Below are positions 22,938 to 33,401 of a DNA stretch of 64,000 bases, in pieces. The stretch covers positions 33,600,525 to 33,664,524 of the forward strand of contig CM026401.1 of NCBI GenBank assembly GCA_014843695.1. The letters run 5' to 3'. Source of the DNA: Archivesica marissinica (lineage: Eukaryota > Mollusca > Bivalvia > Venerida > Vesicomyidae). Position 1 is the first letter of the stretch; each line of letters starts with the position of its first letter. Made by a program: the position numbers and the translations under genes. Below the pieces are notes generated by a model that did no database searches, was not told the origin of the DNA, and saw nothing but the letters and a program-made list of their open reading frames with translations.

Positions 22938-23415
22938 GCATAATAGTCGGTATTGTCTGTATGATATCTTTCAGATGGAATATCACTCAGCCATGACATC
23001 TAGGGGACCTACTTCTTCGTCCTCGTAACTGAAAATATATAACACACCGAAAGCAAGGGGTATCTATATTGTGGTGGGAGGGGAGGGCTTTTGAATGCCT
23101 TTAAAGGTAGATAAAGGGCATCAAATTAAAATTTATACCTCATTCAATGTATGTGGAATCGATAAAAGATTGCACACGCATGGTGCCTTCGCTTAAATAG
23201 TTTGGGAGTCTGAAAATAGTTCCAATGATATTCATACGCATAGAAATTGTTATTTGGTCGTAGGTAAAAGGTTCAATCTTAATTTGATTAAACCAAGTAT
23301 TAAACTAAACAAATCACAAGCCGCAATGGCAATAGTAATATTTGATGCTAAGAATGTACCTATATATTGTGAAGTGTTGCTCTTCAAGCATGCCTGTACT
23401 CTTGTGACTAGAACA
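22938..23415. other. No recognisable feature
   Basis: Intergenic sequence with no supported ORF, RNA gene or repeat. Confidence 0.45.
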
Positions 23416-23625
23416 CGACTGTAACCTATCATCACTGATGGTCACCGGTTCGAGCCCCGCTCGCTCAGACCGTGTCTAATTTATATTAAATTGTTGGCAG
23501 TTTCTTACGGAGGTTGGTGCACCAAGCACTGGTTAACTGCTGGAGCCTGCCCAGAAAATATGCTGTTAGGTTAACTGCCCGTCGCTCAAATGGGCAACCG
23601 GTAGCGATGTTAAATAAACTTAAAT
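23416..23625 (+). mobile_element. SINE-D, 5'-truncated, with SINE-A tail
   Basis: It starts at cgactgtaacctatcatcac. It has the B box and core (tggttaactgctggagcctg), then gtcgctcaaatgggcaaccg and gtagcgatgttaaataaa, which is the same 3' module as SINE-A. Confidence 0.88.
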
Positions 23626-23740
23626 AAGAAATATGAAAACGTATTCTTCTGTATAAGTTATGTAGATAATGCTCTACGAAATGTGAGATATTCACAGAAA
23701 CCACCTGCAACACAACGGCTGTTTATTATGGACCATTGTT

Positions 23741-23940
23741 TCCGATTAACGCAGTGGTTAGCGCGCTCGCTTCTCACCAATGCAACCAGGGTTCGATACT
23801 CGGAACGGGAAGTATGTGAGATGGTACGGTGGTTGCCAGATCGGACAGGTGGGTTTTCTCCGGGTACTCCGGTTTCCTCCCACACGAATGACCACATTTA
23901 CGATTTCATCCGCGCCAACGAGAGTGATTAATATAAGTTA
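23741..23940 (+). mobile_element. SINE-C
   Basis: Head tccgattaacgcagtggtta, anticodon arm ctcgcttctcaccaatgc, B box gggttcgatactcgg. Body tacggtggttgccagatcgg and ctccgggtactccggtttcc. It ends at gagagtgattaatataagtt, the start of tail module 2. Confidence 0.9.
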
Positions 23941-24007
23941 TAAAGCTTAAACTTATATATTTTTGAAACTCAAATTTCTTTTGAAACAACACAGTTGAAC
24001 CAACAGT

Positions 24008-24181
24008 TAGTTTATACAAATTTATTTTAGCTCGATTGCGAAACAAGTTCTTGCAACTTATATTAATCACTCTCGAGACCTCATTCCCGATGGAATCCAT
24101 CGCCACGAGGGAGAGAGAAGAGGCAACGTGGAATTTAAATGCCTTGCCTAAGGGCACAATCGTAACGGCTCCAGCGGGGCT
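24008..24181 (-). mobile_element. SINE-B, head-truncated, with 9-bp target-site duplication
   Basis: Reversed copy from agtttatacaaatttatttt to aacggctccagcggggct; the tRNA head is missing. CAACAGTTA flanks it on both sides (24001-24009 and about 24182-24190), which marks a 5'-truncated insertion. Confidence 0.92.
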
Positions 24182-24336
24182 CAACAGTTAATTCAACAGA
24201 GAAAGAACGTAGTTAAACTGCTAGGTTTGTTTTCTTCCTGTATCAATATATATCTCATCTAAATAGGGATACCGCCTTAATATTACATAACTTTATCGTG
24301 AATGTTTGACAGACGCAACTCAAAACCACAACAGCA

Positions 24337-24342
24337 TATAAA
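24337..24342 (+). promoter_or_regulatory. TATA box candidate of gene A
   Basis: GCATATAAAGC, with TATAAA 43-48 bp upstream of the gene A start codon at 24385. The spacing allows a transcription start near 24365. Gene C has a TATA box in a comparable position. Confidence 0.55.
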
Positions 24343-24384
24343 GCTGTTTCTTTTATATAGCCACACGCAACAGGACACATAAAC

Positions 24385-27300
24385 ATGCAATTATTACATA
24401 TATTCGTTGCTTGTGCGGTTTTCGGTTGTTATTCAAACGTGTTGCTGCACAACTATGTAGACTGTGGTAAGATAGAATTTATGTACATTCACAGTAAGTA
24501 TATTTTCAGTGAGATATGAATGAAAGTGGGGGTACCTTGATTTAGATTGAATACAGCTCTGCTATGATACTTCACAACATAGGGAGTCAGTTATACAGTC
24601 GTCTAGAAATATGTGATCCACAACCTCTCTACTTGTGTGGCGTCCGTGGTCCAGTGGTAGAGCGTCGGATTTGGAATCGAACGGTCCCGGGTTCGATACT
24701 CGGTCAGGCCACGTATGTAGTCATTGAGCAAGGCACCTCACACACATTGCTTAGTACTGGTTAATCGCTTAGGTCGGCTAAGCCTGTCCAGGAAAACATG
24801 TCTACGTCCCCGCGAGGGCTTTGACATTAAAGGTACATACATACATACATACTCTCTAATTTCTCTAACCTTTCTAGAAATAACCAGTTGATACTGTTAT
24901 TCTCAAGCAAAAATATGATTAGGGCAAGTGCCAAAACCGGTTTTAACATTTTGCAAAAGCGTTAATGTTACCTCTGTAAATTATACAGATATCAGGATTG
25001 TGTTTTAACAAGGGATGGCAACGAATAGCGATTTTGGTATTCGACTATTTGGTCCGGAAGGTATTCGAATATTCGATAGAATTCTATCAAAAATTCAAAA
25101 TCACTCAAACTCTTATAAAAATGTGTAAACGTCATCTTCTTCCTGGATGGCCATCCATGTAGATATGATGACGACTCATTCAGTTATATTGTTATCTGAC
25201 GGATCTGTAATCCAATGGTAACACGCTGGACTGGTAATCCAGGGATAGCAGGTTCGATCCCCCGTCTGACCCTAATAAAATTAACAGTCTTTCAGATGGG
25301 ACATTAAACCGAGGCCTCGTGTCGGTGCTTTGCACCGTGCACGTAAAAGAACCAGAGGATACTCTGGAATGTGTCTCTCTCTGTATCATTGCACTATCCT
25401 CCAAAAATCTAAAATGACTAATCTCTTCAGGAGGCGTCGCTCATATGGGCAACCGGTTTCAGCTTTCGTTCGCAAACACAAATGTTGAAAAGTACACGTG
25501 GCACTTTACACACTTTGTCACATACACATAAATAAAAATCGATCAATAACCTGTTTCACAGGTAAGTAAGTATGTGTGTACAGGTAACGACAACAGCAAA
25601 CCGATTTGAAATAAGTTCATTATTAGAAAAGATATTATTGACACAAGTCAGGTGCTGCTTAACTTTTGTCGGAGTGTATATATTGTATTTATACAAGGTA
25701 ACGTTACTCTCTATTCAAAATTGATGTACATAATCAAATTAATGTATTCTTTCTCCGAATATATACAACTATACTTGAGTATTCTACTTTTCATTGCCTA
25801 TAGTAGGCCTGATAAGTGAAACAATCCTTCAAATTGTGACCACATTCTGAAACTTGGCACAGTGACTTAATAGGCTTTCACGAATATGGAATGGAAGGGT
25901 TGCCCAAAATTTGGTCAGGGGAAAGCGGCCATTTTGGATTTCAAAATGGCGGACCCTACATTTACCCTTTTTAGGTGTATATCAGCTAAAAAAGCACATA
26001 GAGTTCTGATTTTAGGTGCAAAGTATATGTTATTGGGGTCAACAAACATATTGGTATAATTTATATTTTGATTACATGGCGGCCATTTTGAATTCCAAAA
26101 TTTGTATCTTAACATGCCTACTACTATAGGTGGCCATGGAGAGATTCATTCCGTCGCATTACTACCGTGTACTAAAGAGCCGTGTGTTATAAAACGAGGC
26201 GAGACGTACTCAACACATATCAACTTTACTGCACGTGAGTACATACCGGTATTTCATACCTATTCCAACTCGTTTTAATTTGTGAATTCCATTTAAGATC
26301 AATCTGAATATGTACTCGTAGGAAGACCCCCCGCAATGGCCACCATTGTGACAGGGACCATTCATATATAAGCCACTCTGGCGTAGGTTCATTCGATAAT
26401 AATTCTTTATTCCGTATACATGGGAAAACGCCTAAAACATAGTTAAATGACATGTATCAGAGGACGTAAAACAAAGTATAACACATTTCAATAATTGCAC
26501 AAACTTAGATTATTCGATCCATATGTACATGTAGTGTCCGTCGTAGAATGCCGAGTATCCCCGATTCAATACCGTTGCATACTACACAAAGAACGATGAT
26601 ACACGAAGTGCAACGGCTATAAACGCATGCGCGAAGATTAAGTATTTCTATTTACAGACGCATCTGTAGTCCGGTGGTAACACATAGTGCTCGTAAAATA
26701 TTCAACATATTTACATCCAACAGATGAACACAGTACCACTTTGGAAAACGTCTGCCATGGCTACATATTTGGTCAACTGGAAGAGTTCGAAGTCACACCT
26801 AAAGATGCATGCGCAAATGGTGTACACTGTCCGTTAATACCCGGTGAAGAAAGTGTGTATACAGCTAATGTCACGTGTCCTGCTAGGGCACCGACGGTAT
26901 ATGTATATTTTCAAGCTATAAAAGATACTAGATCTAAAATTATCGGATCAGTGATCCAGTCGTTAACACACTGGGGTTGCAGGTCAAACCCCATATGCGG
27001 GGACCTATATATGTTTTCCTGGGCCGGCCTAGCCGACCTAAGTGGTTAACCAGTACTAAGCAATGTGTGTGTGAGGTGCCTTGCTCAGTGACACTACATA
27101 CGTGGCCTGACCGAGTATCGAACCCGGGACAGTTCGATTCCAAATCCGACGTTCTACCACTGGACCACGGACGCCACCAGTACGCTGTTAATTTAAGCAT
27201 AATTTATTTTCCAGTCACTAATACTAAATATGAAATACTAGTATGAAAGATTAAATTTAATAGAATTCCGGCTTCTCAATAATGAGCTGCTTTAGCACAC

Positions 27301-28105
27301 ATCTATTACATACCCCAATAACCGAAATGCAGGTTCATAAAGGTTGTAAAACAACAAATATATTGCCTATTAAATACATAGTAAAAAGTAAAAACATACA
27401 GTATGTTCATTTATATTTCCAATCTTTCATTTCTTCTGACACAACATCCACTGTGAAGAGGTATCCAAATCAGCCTGAAACACACCAAGAATATTTCAAA
27501 TTTAATGTTTGAAATAGCCATTGCTCACCTGTGAATAACGTCACTGTGTTTACACACTGTATTCCTCCCCCAAATAATACAGTATATCAACCTTCAGTTT
27601 GCAATGGCTTGAATTCTTATACCACATCTTTTCTACACATCAACTAGTCTGAAGTCTTCTCAAGTCACATAATTTCTCAAAAAACACAAAAACTATACAC
27701 TGCCCGTCATAAAAATGCATTTTTACCAAAAAGAAAAAATAACTATATTAGTTAATGGGACTACATTCGAGTGGACCGCGGATGCACTTCTGCCTATTTA
27801 CGTATATACAACCTTGTTACGCGCCATCATTCTATTATGATGATGTATGCGTAGTACACTTTAATATACCCATAATCCTTTGTGAACGCGGATGCACTTC
27901 TGCCTATTTACGTATATACTATGTTGAACACAACTGAGTTATAGATTCTCTATAGATTGAACATCACTAAATTATCAACTGTGCCAGTAATATTAATTTT
28001 AGTATAATATTATTTCAGGTTCGTGTTGCAGCCAAGTGGGAAGTAAAGGACCAGAATAACAGGGACCTTATTTGCATTGTGTTTCCTCTTATAATTACAG
28101 CATAG
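24385..28105 (+). CDS. NPC2-like (ML domain) secreted lipid carrier, gene A, four exons
   Basis: Exons 24385-24466, 26130-26234, 26724-26896 and 28019-28105 join to 447 bp, 148 residues (human NPC2: 151). Introns have GT-AG ends and phases 1, 1, 0. Residues 1 to about 19 are a signal peptide. The cysteine set C27-C139, C41-C46 (CTKEPC) and C92-C98 (CANGVHC) falls at the family positions for three disulfides. Two extra cysteines, C73 and C114, could pair. Sequons are N59-F-T and N111-V-T. The last exon has the typical AKWEVKD strand. NPC2 binds cholesterol and delivers it in the lysosome; invertebrate members also act as secreted lipid or odorant carriers (family knowledge). The usual GxPVPFP loop of the sterol pocket is replaced by GQLEEFEVTP, so the ligand may differ (inference). 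Introns carry SINE-E, SINE-A and other repeats. The stop codon is inside the first unit of a 39-bp array, and AATAAA follows at 28451. Confidence 0.93.
24636..24852 (+). mobile_element. SINE-E in intron 1 of gene A
   Basis: Head gtggcgtccgtggtccagtg, anticodon arm cggatttggaatcga, B box gggttcgatactcgg. Core tactggttaatcgcttagg and agcctgtccaggaaaac. It ends with (acat)n. Part of the core (tactggttaa...agcctg.ccaggaaa) is shared with SINE-D. Confidence 0.9.
25197..25460 (+). mobile_element. SINE-A in intron 1 of gene A
   Basis: Complete head (ggatctgtaatccaatggta) and body. The copy ends early at gcgtcgctcatatgggcaac with cggtttcag, so the last part of the tail is missing. Confidence 0.92.
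25797..26129. mobile_element. Putative inverted-end element directly before exon 2 of gene A
   Basis: cctatagtaggc at the left is mirrored by gcctactactatagg at the right, with a 3-base slip in a CTA repeat. The interior has two aatggcgg(a/c)c(c/a) boxes (gcggccattttgg and ggcggccattttg). The right end supplies the AG acceptor of exon 2. Only one copy is visible here, so element status is tentative. Confidence 0.45.
26235..26655. other. Intron 2 of gene A, mostly without features
   Basis: Non-coding sequence between exons 2 and 3. No repeat family of the window is recognisable before the SINE scrap at 26656. Confidence 0.6.
26656..26685 (+). mobile_element. SINE-A head fragment
   Basis: agacgcatctgtagtccggt followed by ggtaacaca: only the first 30 bases of the head remain, 38 bp upstream of exon 3 of gene A. 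Confidence 0.6.
26982..27178 (-). mobile_element. SINE-E in intron 3 of gene A
   Basis: Reversed copy: ggggacctatatatgttttc, tggttaaccagtactaagca variants, cgagtatcgaacccgggac and accactggaccacggacgcc. The poly-(ACAT) tail is missing. Just upstream, 26943-26984 has a further worn tRNA-like scrap (gtgatccagtcgttaacaca). Confidence 0.88.
27330..27770. repeat. Dispersed element X, copy 1 (intron 3 of gene A)
   Basis: Boxes attgcctattaaatacata, ccactgtgaagaggtatcc, ttgctcacctgtgaataacg, accttcagtttgcaatggc and ctatattagttaatgggac recur in the same order at 49970-50470. There is no coding potential and no obvious termini. It is a dispersed, probably transposon-derived repeat. Confidence 0.75.
27773..27935. 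repeat. Element X2: two partial copies
   Basis: gcggatgcacttctgcctat and ttacgtatatac occur twice here (27779 and 27891) and once at 51353. Between them lies cgccatcattctatta with gtatgcgtagtaca, also found at 51353-51440. Confidence 0.7.
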
Positions 28106-28442
28106 TGTGCATTATGTGTACACGTTATTTCGTATACAGAATCGTGTGCATTATGTGTACACGTTATTTCGTATACAGAATAGTGTGCATTATGTGTATA
28201 CGCTATTTCGTATACAGAATAGTGTGCATTATGTGTACACGTTATTTCGTATACAGAATAGTGTGCATTATGTATATACGTTATTTCGTATACAGAATAG
28301 TGTGCATTATGTGTATACGCTATTTCGTATACAGAATAGTGTGCATTATGTGGACACGTTATTTCGTATACAGAATAGTGTGCATTATGTGGACACGTTA
28401 TTTCGTATACAGAATAGTGTGCACTATATGTACACGTTATTT
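28103..28442. repeat. 39-bp minisatellite starting at the stop codon of gene A
   Basis: Nine units containing tagtgtgcattatgtgtaca followed by cgttatttcgtatacagaa. The coding end of gene A (tacagcaTAG) aligns with the unit boundary (tacagaatag), so the stop codon itself is the first base triplet of the array. The array lies in the presumed 3' UTR. Confidence 0.93.
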
Positions 28443-28450
28443 CGTTGATG

Positions 28451-28456
28451 AATAAA
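28451..28456 (+). promoter_or_regulatory. Polyadenylation signal candidate of gene A
   Basis: AATAAA, 346 bp after the stop codon and 9 bp after the last 39-bp unit. It implies that the whole array is part of the mature 3' UTR. Confidence 0.55.
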
Positions 28457-28502
28457 TGCAATAATACGTGATAAAAAGTAATTGACTTGCAGTTCGTATT
28501 GT

Positions 28503-28520
28503 ATGTGTGTGTGTGTGTGT
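28503..28520. repeat. (GT)n microsatellite at a SINE-A tail
   Basis: Pure TG dinucleotides joining the reversed SINE-A at 28521. SINE-A ends in (AC)n. Confidence 0.9.
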
Positions 28521-28797
28521 GTTTTACGTTTATCTATCGTCGCTACCGGTTGCCCATATGAACGACGCCCACTGAAGAGATTAGTTATTTTTAGATTTTT
28601 GGAGGATAGTGCAATGATACAGACAGAAACCCATTCCAGAATCTCCTCTGGTTCTTTTACGTGCATGGTGTACAGCACCGACACGAGACCTCGGTTTAAC
28701 GTCCCATCTGAAATACTGTTAATTTTATTAGGGTCAGACGGGGGATCGAACATGCGATCCCTGGATTACTAGTCCAGCGTATTACCACTGGACTACC
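28521..28797 (-). mobile_element. SINE-A, full length
   Basis: Reversed copy from gttttacgtttatctatcgt to agtccagcgtattaccactg and gactac, with all modules of the family. Confidence 0.93.
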
Positions 28798-28885
28798 GTT
28801 CTGTTATTGAATACTTGAATTACATATGCAGTTATATACAACTACAACCAGCGTGAATGTCAACACATGTTGTTGTCAGGTGCGC

Positions 28886-29163
28886 GTTGTTTGACATATT
28901 AAAATACATTGACAGTTCACACTTCATTCGGGTTGTTTGACATATTAAAATACATTGACAGTTCACACTTCATTCGGGTTGTTTGACATATTAAAATACA
29001 TTGACAGTTCACACTTCATTCGGGTTGTTTGACATATTAAAATACATTGACAGTTCACACTTCATTCGGGTTGTTTGACATATTAAAATACATTGACAGT
29101 TCACACTTCATTCGGGTTGTTTGACATATTAAAATACATTGACAGTTCACACTTCATTCGGGA
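28886..29163. repeat. 46-bp tandem repeat, six copies
   Basis: Six near-identical units containing gggttgtttgacatattaaa and tacattgacagttcacactt. The uniformity suggests a recent expansion. Confidence 0.95.
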
Positions 29164-29232
29164 GTAATATATATTTGGGGTGGTATTTATTTGTTTCATC
29201 GGGGTTGTGTTTCTTCGGGGGTCTGTTGGCTG

Positions 29233-29268
29233 TTCTTGTATACTAGAGGACATAGAAAACCACTTAGG
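29233..29268. repeat. Single inverted unit related to the 36-bp array
   Basis: tatactagaggacatagaaa is the reverse complement of the core of the 36-bp unit at 29425-29876, about 160 bp away. Unit and array could pair as a hairpin. Confidence 0.7.
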
Positions 29269-29424
29269 ATACGTCTGTTTTAACATGATAAACAATAACT
29301 ATATAAATACATAGTTTTAAACATTTTGGAATATATTTAGTTGTTCAGTTTGTGTTTTGTAATAAAGATGTGATATATCTTTGATGGAATCCTTCGTATT
29401 TCATTTTCATGTAATAATAATCAT

Positions 29425-29876
29425 ATAATGTAGGTGTGCGTTTTCTATGTCCTCTAGTATATAATGTAGGTGTGCGTTTTCTATGTCCTCTAGTATATAA
29501 TCTAGGTATGCGTTTTCTATGTCCTCTAGTATATAATGTAGGTGTGCGTTTTCTATGTCCTCTAGTATATAATCTAGGTGTGCGTTTTCTATGTCCTCTA
29601 GTATATAATCTAGGTGCGCGTTTTCTATGTCCTCTAGTATATAATCTAGGTGTGCGTTTTTTTGTTTTTGGTGTGGTTTTCTATGTCATCTAGTATATAA
29701 TGTAGGTGTGCGTTTTCTATGTCCTCTAGTATATAATGTACGTGCGCGTTTTCTATGTCCTCTAGTATATGATGTAGGTGTGCGTTTTCTATGTCCTCTA
29801 GTATATAATCTAGGTGTGCGTTTTCTATGTCCTCTAGTATATAATCTAGGTGTACGTTTTCTATGTCCTCTATTAT
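29425..29876. repeat. 36-bp minisatellite
   Basis: About twelve units with the core gcgttttctatgtcctctag, followed by tatataat(g/c)taggtgt. One unit is disturbed (gtttttttgtttttggtgtgg, 29655-29680). Frames on both strands are open because 36 is a multiple of 3. Confidence 0.95.
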
Positions 29877-30079
29877 ATATCGCAAGTAGGCTCAATCTGC
29901 GGTAGTCCAACATAATAATCGGCGCATCATTCAACAACCACCCTCTTGCTATCACCTGGTTGTGTATCTTGTGTAAAACCACCAAGTTGCGCACGAGACG
30001 ATGAACCGTTGCCCCATGCACTGTATGGTGCCCAGGAAAAACATAATAATATATGTATGCAAAAGCATACGTAGCATTT

Positions 30080-30345
30080 GGCGGACTGATATGGACCGAA
30101 ACTCCAAGATAGCAGCCAAGTTGATTTGGGCTAAGTCGACCCTTTTATTTAGTATTTCGGCTGACATGGGCCCACTGTGTTAGGATGGGCCATTTTTATT
30201 GGACTGATATAGGTCCTGACCTTTTGGGCTGATGTAGGCCTTATATCATTATCGACCTATAGTGTTGATATGGGCCTTAACATGTTGGCTGATATGCCTA
30301 TTTACGGACATGGCCTGATATGGGAATTTGGGGGGATTGGAGCTG
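30080..30345. repeat. Degenerate short repeat (tgatatgggcc motif)
   Basis: (g)gactgatatgg, tgatatgggcctt, ctgatgtaggcctta and gctgatatgcc recur irregularly about every 25-40 bases. It is an old, decayed tandem repeat. Confidence 0.6.
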
Positions 30346-30589
30346 ATATTAGACAACATTGATACACCGGACCACACATGGCTTCACATGGTGAATGATG
30401 AAGGCGTCTCTCTAGCCGGGGACTCGCTCAGGATAATACCTGATATACTATCTCTCTATAAACGCACCATCGCATCCTAGGGGGTTTGTATCATTCGCAA
30501 AGTAACGCTGTGGATCTCAGACACCTTTCCGGTAGCATAGTGCAACGACGAGGTATTCGGTAGTGAAAGTAGTGAAAATAAGTTGTTGT
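30346..30589. other. No recognisable feature
   Basis: Non-coding sequence next to the LINE 3' end. It could be part of the LINE 3' UTR, but I see no supporting motif. Confidence 0.4.
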
Positions 30590-32040
30590 AAAAGTTTAGA
30601 AGCAGCTGCGCAGAACAACTAGGGACTGGCATGATCAATATGGCAAACTGTCGTATTGAATTGCTCTATGGTAGGGAGATGGACAATGTCAGGAGGGAGA
30701 TGGTTCCAATGGTAGAGTGTTCTTGGAAAAAAGGAAAACTTGTAGTAGTCTGTAGTTGCTGTAAGGAATGGCAATGGCGAGCAGGACGGGAGAGGGGAAC
30801 TATGTAATTTTCAATGGGAATAGCAACAGGATCATTTTGAATTTTATACATAAGGGATAACCTATTGTCAATACGCAGTTGATCTAGTCTGCGATGTAGC
30901 ATGTCTGTAACACTAGAGTTACGATATCAGTCAGCCTTTATCCAACGGGCTGCTCTTCGCTGGACACCTTCAATTTGGTCTATCAATGTCTGGGTATGGG
31001 GCGACCAGATCTCGGAGCCATATTCAAGCTGGGGTCTCACTAGTGTCTGGTAAGCCATGGACATAAGGGGGTTTCTACGTAGAAATCCTAATTTTTGGTT
31101 TCTTTCTTAGTTGACCTTTTTATGTGAGTGTCCCACGACAGGTTATTTGAGATATCCACGCCAAGGTATTTGGCTGAGGTGACCGACTCAAGTAGGACTC
31201 CATGGAGTTTATATTGACTGGGAATAGGATGTTTCCTTCTGGTGACGTGGATAACTTGACATTTGGAGGGGTTAAATTCCATGTCCCACTCCAACTCCCA
31301 CTCTTCTAATCTCTTAAGATCGTTATGGAGTGTGACCGATTCATTTGCAGATGTCAGTGATAGATTGACTGCAGTATCATCTGCAAAGATACGGACTTTG
31401 GAACTGATGTTTTGTGGGAGGTCGTTTATGTAGGCTAGAAAAAGCAGGGGTCCAAGTATGGATCCCTGTGGGACTCCAGAGGACACCGGAATGGCCTCTG
31501 AACTAATACCATTAAGGACAAATGACTAGAGTCTATTATCTAGAAAACTCTTAATCCACCTTAATGTTTGACCTCTGACTCCATAGTCATGCATTTTTAG
31601 TAGTACTTTCTCGTGATTGACCATATCGAAAGCCTTACTGAAGTCTAATAGGATGAGATCTACCTGATGCTTATTGTAGACAGAGGTAACCAATTCATTG
31701 ACTAGCATTACTAGTTGGGTCACGCGTGACCGTTTTTCTCTAAAACCATGCTGTAAATGGTGCAGAATACTGTGGTTAGTGAAGTGTTTTACTATGGAGG
31801 AGGAAACTATATGTTCTAGTACCTTGCATAGAACACATGTCAGTGAGATAGGCCTATAGTTGGCGGGGTTTGACGTGTCCCCTTTTTTTTTGTAAATGGG
31901 GGCAACATTTGCTGACTTCCACTGTGCCGGCAGTGATCCTTCGTTGAGGGATATTTGGAATAAGACTTCAAGGATAGGTGAGAGTTCTTTAGACAGGGTT
32001 TTAAGTATGATTGGCTTAATTTGGTCAGGACCACTAGCTA
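30590..32040 (-). pseudogene. Non-LTR retrotransposon (LINE) reverse transcriptase remnant
   Basis: From 32040 downward, the minus strand shows RT motifs in order: AQWKSANVAPIYKKKGD, NYRPISLTCVLCKVLE, HGFREKRSRVTQL, LDFSKAFDMVNH, VPQGSILGPLLF, the catalytic FADDTAV (usually Y/F-ADD), SKCQVIHVTRR, AKYLGVDIS and the thumb-region VQRRAARWI. It ends with FFPRTLYHWNHLP in another frame. This order is that of Jockey/CR1-type elements (family knowledge). A stop follows IKSFLDNRL near 31525, another follows WIKAD, and at least one frameshift lies near 30760, so it is dead. There is no endonuclease domain: the copy is 5'-truncated, and its 5' edge passes straight into a 20-bp minisatellite. Confidence 0.92.
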
Positions 32041-32325
32041 TAATGCATCGTTCACTGCTGGAATACATCGTTCATTGATGGAATACATCACTCAATTCTG
32101 GAATGCACCGTTCACAACTGGAATGCATCGTTCACAACTGGAATGCATCGCTAACAACTGGAATGCACCGTTCACAACTGGAATGCACCGTTCACAACTG
32201 GAATACATCGTTAACAACTGGAATGTACCGTTCACAACTGGAATGCACCGTTCACAACTGGAATGCACCGTTCACAACTGGAATGCATACCATCGTTCTA
32301 TGCTAAACTGCTCACTCCTGGAATA
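32041..32325. repeat. 20-bp minisatellite at the LINE 5' edge
   Basis: About twelve units of ttcacaactggaatgcaccg with variants (catcg, ctgctgg, ttgatgg). More diverged units are at the edges. Confidence 0.95.
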
Positions 32326-32485
32326 CCATTGTTATATCATGATGTGTTGCTATATACCTCATGGTGTCATGTTTATATAAAATTAGAGAAATAAATTGAG
32401 CAGACCAATTAACGGTGTTTGCTAATGTACTTCAAAATTCTCATTATGAAACATTTAATACGTCTTTCCTTTTTTTTCATTAATA

Positions 32486-32713
32486 CAAATTTAGTTTAGC
32501 TCGATTGCGAAACAAGTTCTTATAACTTATATTAATCACTCTCGAGACCTCATTCCTGATGGAATCCATCGCCACGAGGGAGAGAGAAGAGGCAACATGG
32601 AAATTAAATGCCTTGCCTAAGGGCACAATCGTAACGGCTCCAGCGGGACTCGAACTCCGGACCTTTCGCACCTGAAGCGAACGCGCATCCACTGCGCTAT
32701 CACGACTTCCACG
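32486..32713 (-). mobile_element. SINE-B, full length
   Basis: Reversed copy: tttagctcgattgcgaaaca, ctcgagacctcattcctgat, ttaaatgccttgcctaaggg, cgaactccggacctttcgca and gcgctatcacgacttccac. Confidence 0.93.
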
Positions 32714-32989
32714 TCTTACGTATTACGTCTTTACTTGTGTCAGTGTCGGTTTTATTGGCGGATATGAAGTTTTGTCCGATTCAAATAATATAAATATGCA
32801 GTCTACACATATTACCAATCTTCTTGTGTAAACCAAAACGATTTCACTACAACTCACAAATCATGTAACCTTAGATTGGTCATCTGTGCAAAGAATTCCC
32901 CACCCAGCATAAAGAACATGGCAATATATTTAAGCAGCTGTCATTATTAATTCTAACATAAAGTCTCAAGTTTCACATTATATGGTCAT

Positions 32990-33132
32990 TCGTGTGTGAG
33001 AAAGCCGGATTACCCGGCGAAGACCTACGTGTCGGATCTGGCGGTCAACATCTCACACACTCCCCGGTCTGAGGTTCGAACCAGGGTGGCATTGATAAGC
33101 GAGGGTGCGAACCACTGCATTAATCGGATATT
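32990..33132 (-). mobile_element. SINE-C, worn copy
   Basis: Reversed: tcggatctggcggtcaacat, ctccccggtctgaggttcga, then accagggtggcatt and ccactgcattaatcgga. The tail module is not recognisable. Confidence 0.75.
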
Positions 33133-33231
33133 GCATGTTATTTACATGATTAGTTAAATGAATAATAAATAACAGAAACGATTAATTAATTGAGTTTTGA
33201 AAAATAAAACTCTCGTCGAAATGTGCACAAG

Positions 33232-33401
33232 TACATCCGTTTGTCGAATTCCGTCGGACCGAACAAACTACTTCGACATAACTGAATATAAACGGAGCCA
33301 GTTATATGTACAATGATAATGTCTGAAACGGGACTTTGATCCGACTTCGAGATAACCGTATAATTCGACATAATTGACTTTGACATAACGGTTGTAGACT
33401 G
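33232..33401. mobile_element. Short TIR element (CCGTTATGTC family), copy 2
   Basis: Inverted relative to 4339-4530. Its ends are gtacatccgtttgtcgaatt and gacataacggttgtagac, with interior ccagttatatgtacaatgat and gtctgaaacggga. The same boxes occur in reverse complement at the first copy. Confidence 0.72.

Noticed and set aside
25192..28772. Recurring frames with MIQTETHSRVSSGSFTC
   Set aside because: Antisense or sense translation of the SINE-A body, not a gene.
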